This document shows positions 1 through 6,767 of a stretch of DNA of 9,205 nucleotides, in pieces. The notes beneath the pieces are model-generated. The model had not been told where the DNA came from. It made no database searches and saw only the letters and a list, made by a program, of their open reading frames with translations. The translations under genes were made by a program, and so were the position numbers. Source of the DNA: an uncultured Prevotellaceae bacterium (GTDB lineage Bacteria > Bacteroidota > Bacteroidia > Bacteroidales > Bacteroidaceae); contig CALZJL010000033.1 in the NCBI GenBank assembly GCA_945787625.1, forward strand, positions 1 to 9,205. The letters run 5' to 3'. Position 1 is the first letter of the stretch, and each line of letters starts with the position of its first letter.

Positions 1-321
1 GCAGTAAACATCATCTTTATACCCCAGTACGGCTATATGGCGTGTGCGTGGGGTGGATTTGCCGGCTATGCTACGGCTATGGTGTTAAGCTATATCGTGG
101 GGCAAATCAAAAATCCTATACCTTATCCCATGAAGAGCATCATGGTGTATGTCGGCATCACGGTGTTGTTTTTTGTGATAATGGAGCTTTTGCCAGAGTC
201 GTGGTCTCCGATACTCCGCATGGGGTTGAACTCCTTGCTGATAGTGGCATTTGTGGCTCATGTGGTCTACCATGACTTGCCGCTGAGGAATTTGCCTGTA
301 GTAGGCAAGTATTTCAGATAG
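1..321 (+). CDS. Polysaccharide/lipopolysaccharide flippase, C-terminal part (partial)
   Basis: The reading frame is open from the first base (A-V-N-I-I-F-I-P-Q-Y-G-Y...) to a TAG at 319-321, giving the last 106 residues of a protein whose start lies outside the window. It is strongly hydrophobic. The segment with an N-x-x-F-I-P-x-Y-G-Y-x-x-C-A-W-x-x-F-A-G-Y pattern near its left edge resembles the late transmembrane repeat of Wzx/RfbX/MurJ-type (MATE/MOP superfamily) flippases, in which an 'IP.yG..GAA.AT...Y' stretch recurs. Two more membrane segments follow (about residues 51-65 and 74-90 of the fragment), then a short basic tail ending K-Y-F-R. Family proteins move lipid-linked glycan units across the inner membrane. 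It converges with lrgB, with only one base between the two stop codons. The family call rests on a fragment, so the glycan substrate cannot be named. Confidence 0.7.
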   Translation, partial: AVNIIFIPQYGYMACAWGGFAGYATAMVLSYIVGQIKNPIPYPMKSIMVYVGITVLFFVIMELLPESWSPILRMGLNSLLIVAFVAHVVYHDLPLRNLPVVGKYFR

Positions 322-322
322 T

Positions 323-1015
323 CTATACTCCCATGAGCTTCAGGATAAAGGGGGTCAGCAAGGCTGTAAGCAATCCGTTTAGTATGAGTCCCAGCGATGC
401 GAAGACTCCGTAGTCGTCGCCTTTTTCCATGGCGCGTGAGGTGCCTACAGCATGAGACGCTGTCCCGATGCTTATGCCTTGCGAGTCGGTGCGGCTGATG
501 CGTCCTATCTCAAGAACCTTGAAGCCACATATAGCACCGAGCAATCCTACACATACCACTATGGCTGCCGTCAGCGAAGGTATGCCTCCTAATTTTGAAC
601 ATACTTCCATAGCAATGGGGGTGGTCACTGATTTTGGCGCTAATGATATGATTACCTCGCGCGATGCCCCCAGCAGTCGCGCAACTACGACCACGCTTGC
701 TATCCCTGCGATACACCCTACGAGCTGCGATGCCAGGATGGGGATGAGTTGGCGGCGTATGTTGCGTAGCTGTAGGTAGAGAGGGACTCCGAGTGCAACG
801 ATGGCTGGCTTGAGCCAAAACTCTATCATGCTGCCGGCACTCTGGTATGTGTTGTAGTTTATGCCTGTGAGTTTGAGTATGGCTATGAGTACCATGATGG
901 TGATGAGTATGGGGTTTAGCCAAATCTGATGCGTCCATGCTTGCAGCTTCTTGGCAGCAAGGAAGGTGACAAAGGTGAGGGCTATGAGTGTGATGTCAAG
1001 ATTGAGCTGTGTCAT
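323..1015 (-). CDS. lrgB: LrgB/CidB/YohK family membrane protein
   Basis: A 230-residue polytopic membrane protein, the length of E. coli YohK and S. aureus LrgB. Two signature stretches are intact: SLAPKSVTTPIA (residues 124-135), followed by E-V-C-S-K-L-G-G-I-P-S-L, and GISIGTASHAVGTSRA (residues 180-195), followed by a Gly/Leu-rich last membrane segment. LrgB works with the small LrgA. The pair was first described as holin-like regulators of murein hydrolase activity; related pairs in Bacillus and Streptococcus take up pyruvate, and the plant fusion PLGG1 carries glycolate/glycerate. I chose the ATG at 1013-1015 because it overlaps the lrgA stop as ATGA. An upstream in-frame ATG at 1045 would add ten polar residues (M-D-T-P-T-L-K-P-T-K) not expected in the family. 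It is the last gene of the minus-strand operon, ending 1 bp from the convergent flippase gene. Substrate unknown. Confidence 0.9.
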   Translation of the reverse strand: MTQLNLDITLIALTFVTFLAAKKLQAWTHQIWLNPILITIMVLIAILKLTGINYNTYQSAGSMIEFWLKPAIVALGVPLYLQLRNIRRQLIPILASQLVGCIAGIASVVVVARLLGASREVIISLAPKSVTTPIAMEVCSKLGGIPSLTAAIVVCVGLLGAICGFKVLEIGRISRTDSQGISIGTASHAVGTSRAMEKGDDYGVFASLGLILNGLLTALLTPFILKLMGV

Positions 1016-1350
1016 TTTCGTCGGCTTAAGAGTTGGTGTGTCCATCCTGTTACGATGAGGACTACTATGGTGCTGATGAGGGTGGCGATTGCTATGGGCC
1101 AGAGTTCGGCCTTGATGATGTCAAAGTAGAGCATTAGTGCTACCCCTGGTGGTATAAAGAAGAATCCGAGGTTTGCGACGAGAAAGTCAGACATAGGTTT
1201 TACCCATTGGAGCTTTACTATCTTCATCTGCAGTAGGGCTGTGAGTAGGAGCATGCCTATGATGCTGCCTGGCAGTGACAGATTTAGTGCCCATACGATT
1301 GCCTCTCCTATGGCGAGGCAACCAAAAATGATGCTACATGGTTTTATCAT
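1012..1350 (-). CDS. lrgA: LrgA/CidA family holin-like membrane protein
   Basis: A 112-residue protein with about four predicted membrane segments. It carries the LrgA/CidA core motifs in order: G-E-A-I (residues 15-18), LPGSIIGMLLL (residues 26-36), K-L-x-W-V (residues 46-50) and FFIPPGVALM (residues 64-73). Members form oligomers in the cytoplasmic membrane and act with LrgB, either in autolysis control or as the small subunit of a pyruvate-type transporter. Its ATG (1348-1350) overlaps the stop of the upstream TolC-like gene as ATGA, and its own stop overlaps the lrgB start in the same way. Translation is therefore probably coupled to the metal-efflux genes. No LytSR-type two-component genes, which control lrgAB in Firmicutes, are present in the window. 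The family call is firm; the role here is inferred only from context. Confidence 0.92.
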   Translation of the reverse strand: MIKPCSIIFGCLAIGEAIVWALNLSLPGSIIGMLLLTALLQMKIVKLQWVKPMSDFLVANLGFFFIPPGVALMLYFDIIKAELWPIAIATLISTIVVLIVTGWTHQLLSRRK

Positions 1351-2516
1351 AGTTTGTTTTTATTTAGTTGTGCCCAGATTTTGACATATTGGGTGTGCAG
1401 GTCGATGTGGGCTTGTAGTTTGTCGTATATGCTGTTGATTTCGGTATAGTACTCCAAGGCAGAGATTTCTCCGTGTTTGAGAGCTTTGCTCAGCAGGGCG
1501 AGAGTCTCGTTCATCATGCGTATGTCTGTATGGTCGAGAACGGAGCGGAGTTGGTGTAGCTGCCGGGTGAGGACTTGTCGCTCTGCTGCTACTGCTTGGC
1601 GTGCCATTTGTGCTTGGTATGTTGCGCTTTGTTGGCGTAGGAGGGCCGCTCGGGTTTTGCTTTTGGTGCTGAGTATGGGGAAATTGAAGCCTATGACGAA
1701 GCCGTTGCTGCTTTCGTCCATTTCCGTATTGCGACGGTAGCCTATGCTGATGTCGGGAAGCCACTCTTGGCGAGTGATGCGTACCTGACCCTGTGCAGCG
1801 CGTGTAGCAGCTTCGCTTTGTGCTATGAGGGGGTCTTCGTGTGAGATGGTGTCAGCCATGAGTGTGGTGATACTATTGTCATCAATATGGGGGAAGAGGG
1901 TGTCGCTGACGTTGAGGGGTATGCCTCCGTTGAGATCCTGTAGTTGGCGCCTGAGGTCGTCGCGCTGGTTGAAGGATTGGGCAACGAGTCCTTGTACCTC
2001 GATGCGGTCAAGCTTGACTTTATTCAGCTCTAAGATATTGGCATCGCCTGCTTTCATACGTGTTTCATACATGTGCTGCACTATAGAGTCGCCCTGAAGT
2101 CGTCTGGTGAGCATATTGATGACTTGGTTGATGCGGACAATGTCGAAATAGAGAAATTGTGCGTTGAGTAGCACTTCACGTCGCTGCAGAGCGTATTGGC
2201 TCTTGCCGAGTGTGGTTTGTAGTTGAGCCTGACGCTTGCGTGAGGCGTATTTTGTGGGGAAGTCGAATTCTTCGCTGATTACCATCTCGCTTGAAGCGAC
2301 GCCGGAATATCCTTTGTTGAAAAAGGGAGAGTATTCCAACGATGGCCCCGTAAGGGAATTCTCACTCCGAATATCGAGCACATCAGCTTCGATATCGTGC
2401 TTCAGAGCTTTAAGGCTGAGATTGTTGGATTCGACTTGGCTCAGCACATGGCTCATCTGCCCCCATGCATTCAGGGCCAATGCCAATAGACTAATTATGC
2501 TTGTTAATCTTCTCAT
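1347..2516 (-). CDS. TolC-family outer-membrane efflux channel of a metal RND system
   Basis: A 389-residue protein starting with a signal peptide: M-R-R, then a hydrophobic run to about residue 16, with probable cleavage after A-W-G at residue 19. There is no lipobox. The rest is mostly long amphipathic helix rich in Gln, Arg, Leu and Ala (about residues 85-195 and 275-385), laid out as two similar halves, each with a short beta-forming stretch (around residues 55-80, and 257-276 with S-I-G-Y-R-R and G-F-V-I-G-F-N-F-P). This is the TolC/CusC/CzcC pattern: a trimeric outer-membrane barrel with a periplasmic helical tunnel. It is somewhat shorter than CusC or CzcC. Its start lies 26 nt inside the 3' end of the RND pump gene, and its stop overlaps lrgA. 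It would be the exit duct of the adaptor-pump complex encoded upstream. Naming it cusC or czcC would overstate what is known of the metal. Confidence 0.9.
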   Translation of the reverse strand: MRRLTSIISLLALALNAWGQMSHVLSQVESNNLSLKALKHDIEADVLDIRSENSLTGPSLEYSPFFNKGYSGVASSEMVISEEFDFPTKYASRKRQAQLQTTLGKSQYALQRREVLLNAQFLYFDIVRINQVINMLTRRLQGDSIVQHMYETRMKAGDANILELNKVKLDRIEVQGLVAQSFNQRDDLRRQLQDLNGGIPLNVSDTLFPHIDDNSITTLMADTISHEDPLIAQSEAATRAAQGQVRITRQEWLPDISIGYRRNTEMDESSNGFVIGFNFPILSTKSKTRAALLRQQSATYQAQMARQAVAAERQVLTRQLHQLRSVLDHTDIRMMNETLALLSKALKHGEISALEYYTEINSIYDKLQAHIDLHTQYVKIWAQLNKNKL

Positions 2517-5500
2517 ATACTATAGGGATAATAAAGGCATTCAGTAGGGTAGAACTGATGAGACCACCGAGTATGACTTTGGCCATGGGAGACTGAATCT
2601 CGTTGCCCGGCAGGTCGCCGCCAAGGGCTAAGGGCACGAGTGCTAAAGCCGACGTCAACGCAGTCATCAATATAGGGTTGAGACGTGAGAGTGAGCCTTC
2701 GACTATTGCCTCGCGCAGACTCATTCCTGATTCGTCGCGCAGACGGTCATACTCAGCAAGCAGTAGTATGCCACCGCGTGTGGCTATGCCAAATAGCGAG
2801 ATAAATCCTATGATGGCAGGAATACTAAGCTCTCCAGTAGTGAGAGATAGGGCAAAGATGCCTCCAATCAGAGCTAAAGGCAGATTGAGAAGCACCACGG
2901 CAGACTCCTTGACGTTGCCAAATTGCATGTAGAGCAGACAGAATATTATCAATACCGCCACAAAACAAGTCAGATAGAGCATACGGCTTGCCCTCTCCTG
3001 ACTCTCAAACTGGCCTCCATATTCAATCCTGTACCCTTTGGGTAGATCTATATCTTCGGCTATGCGTTTTCGTATGTCATCTACCACATCGCTCAATGCG
3101 CGTCCGTCGGTATTGGCAGAAATGACTATCTTGCGTTGTACATTTTCGCGGTTGATAGTATTGGGCCCCATAGCTGAGCTGATGTCAGCCACATCGCTCA
3201 TAGTGACTTGGCGTCCGTCCTGAGTGTCTATGACGAGATCCTTGATTTCTTCAAGGTCTGGAGTAGGGCTCTTTACGACAAGGTTGAAGGCTCGTCCAGC
3301 CTCATATACCTGCGACACCACTTCACCGCCGAGGTTGACCGCCAGAAACTCGTTGAACTGAGGCAGGGTAATCCCATTGCGGGCCATAATCTCGCGTCGT
3401 GGAGTAATCTTCAATTCAGGACGTTCGATTTGCTGCTCTACATTGAGGTCGGCTATGCCGTGAACGTCAGCAATACTCTCTTTGATACTATTGCCTATGG
3501 AGTACATCTTGTTGAGGTCCGTACCAAAGAGCTTTATGGCAATAGAGGCTTTAGTTCCTGAAAGCATAGCATCAATGCGGTGCGAGATAGGTTGTCCAAT
3601 CTCGATGTTTGCCCCTGACAGGATAGACAGCTTTTGTCTGACATCATCGAGCAACTCCGTATGGCTACGCTCCCCCAACGTGAAAGGCGCTTCGATTTCA
3701 CACACATTGATGCCCAAAGCGTGTTCGTCAAGTTCGGCGCGTCCAGTCTTGCGTGCCACGGTGCGTATTTCGGGTATTTGCATGAGCAATCTCTCTGCCC
3801 TGCGCCCGATAGAGTCGCTTTCGTCGAGTGAAATACCAGGCAGTGACGAAATGTTGATGGTAAACGATCCTTCGTTAAACTTAGGCAGGAAACTGCTACC
3901 CAACGATGCGAATATCACTGCGGCAATCACGAAAGCCACCACTGTCAAGCAGACTGCTCCTGTGCCACGCTCCAATACCCAAGGCAAAGCGCGTCGGTAA
4001 TATTTCTTGAGCCATTCAGCTACGAAAGACTCCTTGGGCTCTGCGTGATTTTTGCCACCCAAGAGGTAACTGCACATTACGGGAGTGAGAGTCAGAGCCA
4101 CTACCGTTGATGCAAACAGAGCCGTGACAAATGCTATGCCAAGGGGTACGAGCATACGTCCCTCCATGCCGCTAAGGAAGAAAAGAGGCGCAAAGCTGAC
4201 CACGATAATCAGAGTAGAGTTGAGTATAGGCATACGCACTTCTTGTGAAGCGTCAAATATGATGTTGAGCCGTTGTCGCATTGAGAGCCCTGTCTTGCCA
4301 CGCAGTTTCTTGTGGACGTTTTCCACATCCACGATAGCATCGTCTACCAATGACCCTATGGCTATGGCCAGACCTCCGAGAGTCATGGTGTTTATGCTGA
4401 TGTCGAGCCCCCACAAGACTATCAGTGAAACAAGGAAGGCCAGTGGTATAGTTACCAACGAAATCAAGGTGGTGCGTATGTTGGCCAAGAATATCATCAA
4501 CACCAGCACAACAAAGACAACTCCCTCCATAAGCGATTTCTGCACATTATTGATAGAACTCTCGATGAAATCAGCTTGGCGGAAGATGTCAGAAGCAATA
4601 TGTATGTCAGCCGGCAAGGTGGTACTGACTTCGGCGAGCGCCCTGTCAAGCTCATCGGTCAGGTCGATAGTAGCCGTGGCAGGCTGTTTGGTCACGGTGA
4701 GCAGGACCGCAGGCTTGCCCCTATGACTTGCCGCTCCGAGACGTGGTGTCTGGCTGCCCACACAGATATCAGCGATGTCAGCGAGCGTCACGGCTCCGTC
4801 TCCATCAGTCCCTGTCGAAGGAGCTCTTACCAGGCAACTCTCTATCTTGTCAATATCGTTGGTAGACGTTATGCCGCGTACCAGATACTCGTTGCCGTAT
4901 TCATAGATGACACCCCCGTTCGTGTTTTGATTCATACCTCGAGTGGCATCCATGACTTGACTCAACGTCACTCCGTAATGCTTCATCTTGCCATGATTGA
5001 GTCTGATCTGGTATTCCTTGATGTCACCGCCCAACACGCTTACTTGAGCCACCCCGCCCGTCGAGAGCAGTCGTGGCCGTATCACCCAGTCTGCATAGGT
5101 GCGGAGGTCCTGCAGTGAGGTTGAGTCGCTCGTTAGACCGATAATCATCACTTCGCCCAATATTGAGGATTGAGGGCCCAAAACAGGAGCACTGACCCCC
5201 TCGGGCATCAGACTTTGGGTGGCAGAAAGTTTTTCGTTGACAATCTGTCGTGCCAAATAGATGTCTGTGTCCCAGTCAAACTCAACCCACACTACTGAAA
5301 AACCATTGGTCGACTGAGAGCGCACCCTGCGCACCCCGGTACTGCCATTGACGGCTGTCTCAATAGGGAAGGTGACGAGTTGTTCAACCTCTTCGGCAGC
5401 CATGCCTCCAGCTTCGGTCATTACTACCACGGTGGGGGCATTGAGGTCAGGAAAAACGTCTACCTGTGTGTTGAGAGTGCAGTACATGCCGCCGATTACG

Positions 5501-5568
5501 AGCAAGACAGCACCGACAAGCACAAAAAGCCTGTTGTTGAGCGAGAAGCGTATTATGTTTTTTAGCAT
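2491..5568 (-). CDS. Heavy-metal efflux RND pump (CusA/CzcA family)
   Basis: A 1025-residue inner-membrane pump of normal length for the HME-RND family. It shows a first membrane segment (about 14-32), a large periplasmic domain with V-F-P-D-L-N-A-P (38-45) and E-E-V-E-Q-L-V-T-F-P-I-E (59-70), segments 2-6 (about 345-500), a second periplasmic domain starting near 555, and segments 8-12 (about 862-1018). The segment-4 proton-relay region reads GSLVDDAIVDVENVH (405-419), keeping D409 and E416. HRIDAMLSG (663-671) and A-I-K-L-F-G (677-682) are typical of metal rather than drug pumps. By hand alignment to E. coli CusA, the copper-binding Met573, Met623 and Met672 correspond to N572, V622 and A667, so Cu(I)/Ag(I) transport as in CusA is unlikely. 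A divalent ion such as Zn, Co, Ni or Cd is an inference. It lies 20 nt after the adaptor gene and overlaps the TolC-like gene. Confidence 0.93.
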   Translation of the reverse strand: MLKNIIRFSLNNRLFVLVGAVLLVIGGMYCTLNTQVDVFPDLNAPTVVVMTEAGGMAAEEVEQLVTFPIETAVNGSTGVRRVRSQSTNGFSVVWVEFDWDTDIYLARQIVNEKLSATQSLMPEGVSAPVLGPQSSILGEVMIIGLTSDSTSLQDLRTYADWVIRPRLLSTGGVAQVSVLGGDIKEYQIRLNHGKMKHYGVTLSQVMDATRGMNQNTNGGVIYEYGNEYLVRGITSTNDIDKIESCLVRAPSTGTDGDGAVTLADIADICVGSQTPRLGAASHRGKPAVLLTVTKQPATATIDLTDELDRALAEVSTTLPADIHIASDIFRQADFIESSINNVQKSLMEGVVFVVLVLMIFLANIRTTLISLVTIPLAFLVSLIVLWGLDISINTMTLGGLAIAIGSLVDDAIVDVENVHKKLRGKTGLSMRQRLNIIFDASQEVRMPILNSTLIIVVSFAPLFFLSGMEGRMLVPLGIAFVTALFASTVVALTLTPVMCSYLLGGKNHAEPKESFVAEWLKKYYRRALPWVLERGTGAVCLTVVAFVIAAVIFASLGSSFLPKFNEGSFTINISSLPGISLDESDSIGRRAERLLMQIPEIRTVARKTGRAELDEHALGINVCEIEAPFTLGERSHTELLDDVRQKLSILSGANIEIGQPISHRIDAMLSGTKASIAIKLFGTDLNKMYSIGNSIKESIADVHGIADLNVEQQIERPELKITPRREIMARNGITLPQFNEFLAVNLGGEVVSQVYEAGRAFNLVVKSPTPDLEEIKDLVIDTQDGRQVTMSDVADISSAMGPNTINRENVQRKIVISANTDGRALSDVVDDIRKRIAEDIDLPKGYRIEYGGQFESQERASRMLYLTCFVAVLIIFCLLYMQFGNVKESAVVLLNLPLALIGGIFALSLTTGELSIPAIIGFISLFGIATRGGILLLAEYDRLRDESGMSLREAIVEGSLSRLNPILMTALTSALALVPLALGGDLPGNEIQSPMAKVILGGLISSTLLNAFIIPIVYEKINKHN

Positions 5569-5588
5569 GTCGACTTAGCAGAAAAATA

Positions 5589-6767
5589 TTAATGGCTGTG
5601 ATTATGCGCTGGTATGCTTGCTGAGGCTGAGGCCAGGCGAACCTGTACTGCACCCCTTGTCACGACCTTGTCTCCTGGTTTTATGCCTTTGGTGATCTCC
5701 ACTCGATCGCCATCGCTTTGGCCGAGTATGACCTCCTGCTTGCGATACCCGTCTTTGTCCATCTGGATATAGACATAGTGCAGACCTTGCTCTTCGGTCA
5801 GTGCTGTGATGGGGAGGGATATGACATTGTCGCGGTCGTGAGTAATCAGGTAAATTTCAGCGTATGAGCCTGGTACGATGTCGCCAGTGTTCTGAAACTC
5901 AAACGTCACCGGGATATATGCGCTGCCCCCTTCCGCCGAACGGCCGTAAGATTGCACTCTGCCACCCATGTCGGTGATATCGTATAGGCGGTCACTGTAG
6001 CTCGTGCGAAACTTGGCACACCGTATGCTTCCCAAATGGCCAAACTTGCGCTGTGGCACTTCGGCTCTGAGGTAGAGATGCTTGTTTTGGGTGATGACGG
6101 CAAGCATCTGCCCCGCTTCGACATAGTCTCCCTCTGCAACCAAGCATTGTTTGACATAGCCCCCCTTGGGTGCCGAGATTACAACGCCGCCAGCGCTGCG
6201 GTTTCTTTTTACACTTTGTAGTGTAAGCTCGGCCGATTCATATTCAGCCTTGGCTACTTCGAGGTCCTTTTGGCTTACTATCTGCTCCTTGACGAGAAGC
6301 TGTGCTCGCTCATAGTCACGCTTGGCTCTCTCGTATTCTATACGTGCTCGCTCTATGGGATCTCCGTCAGCTACTTGCATATCCGCACTGGTGATGGCAA
6401 ACATAGTGGCTCCAGACGCTATCTTCATGCCCTCGCTGACGTGCGTTCTATACGCTACCCTGCCACTGATGGTAGCCACCACAGCAGTCTCGTCGCACGA
6501 TGCAGATATTACCTTGCCACTGGTGTGTATGACTCCATGAAACTTGCCTCGACTCACAGTCTCGACTTCTACACCTGCGGCTTTGGCCTTTTCGTACTCC
6601 AAGATAATTTCATCGGTGTGTGTGGCAGAGACCTCGGTCTTGGCTGATATTTCAAGCTCGTGCTCGTGCTCGTGGTCGTGGTCATGGTCGTGATTATGGT
6701 CGCTGCATGCACTAAATGTCAGGGCCAGTGCTAATGATATTGATTTTATGTATGTCTGAGTGTTCAT
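5589..6767 (-). CDS. Periplasmic adaptor (membrane fusion) lipoprotein of the metal RND pump, His-rich
   Basis: A 392-residue CusB/CzcB/HlyD-type adaptor linking the RND pump to the outer-membrane channel. Residues 1-21 form a lipoprotein signal ending in a lipobox-like F-S-A-C (Cys21). An alternating D/E-H tract follows (residues 23-37, with seven His), and the protein ends in H-N-H-S-H (388-392), so both ends are candidate metal-binding tails. Between them lie a first lipoyl-like half (about 96-128), a charged helical hairpin (about 136-190, with repeated R-A/K-x-x-Y/L heptad-like spacing), a second lipoyl half (about 194-226, with S-A-P-K-G-G-Y-V and V-E-A-G-Q-M-L), a beta-barrel (about 230-310) and a membrane-proximal domain (about 312-380, with G-I-K-P-G-D-K-V-V-T-R-G-A). 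The start ATG overlaps the upstream permease stop as ATGA. The family is certain; the metal is not. Confidence 0.93.
   Translation of the reverse strand: MNTQTYIKSISLALALTFSACSDHNHDHDHDHEHEHELEISAKTEVSATHTDEIILEYEKAKAAGVEVETVSRGKFHGVIHTSGKVISASCDETAVVATISGRVAYRTHVSEGMKIASGATMFAITSADMQVADGDPIERARIEYERAKRDYERAQLLVKEQIVSQKDLEVAKAEYESAELTLQSVKRNRSAGGVVISAPKGGYVKQCLVAEGDYVEAGQMLAVITQNKHLYLRAEVPQRKFGHLGSIRCAKFRTSYSDRLYDITDMGGRVQSYGRSAEGGSAYIPVTFEFQNTGDIVPGSYAEIYLITHDRDNVISLPITALTEEQGLHYVYIQMDKDGYRKQEVILGQSDGDRVEITKGIKPGDKVVTRGAVQVRLASASASIPAHNHSH
6657..6701 (-). repeat. Short GAY/GAR-CAY tandem repeat coding for the His/Asp/Glu tract
   Basis: A low-complexity stretch of six-base units (Asp or Glu codon followed by a His codon) encodes residues 23-37 of the adaptor. 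One Asn codon replaces an acidic codon near its start. Such in-frame repeats can lengthen or shorten by slippage without breaking the frame, so tract length may vary between strains. The encoded tract sits right after the lipidated Cys and is a plausible periplasmic metal ligand. Confidence 0.75.

Noticed and set aside
292..308. Hairpin TTGCCT-GTAGT-AGGCAA near the end of the flippase gene, considered as a bidirectional terminator for the convergent genes
   Set aside because: The 6-bp stem is short, lies inside the coding sequence and is not followed by a T-run on either strand.
1016..1045. Longer lrgB with start at 1045
   Set aside because: It would add ten polar residues and overlap lrgA by 34 nt; the ATGA start at 1015 matches the family length and the other junctions of the operon.
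4085..4726. 213-codon open frame on the plus strand
   Set aside because: It is antisense to the conserved membrane region of the RND pump and shows no family features.
2491..5568. Naming the pump genes cusA/cusB/cusC
   Set aside because: The copper-binding methionines of CusA are not found at the aligned positions, so a copper-specific symbol is not supported.
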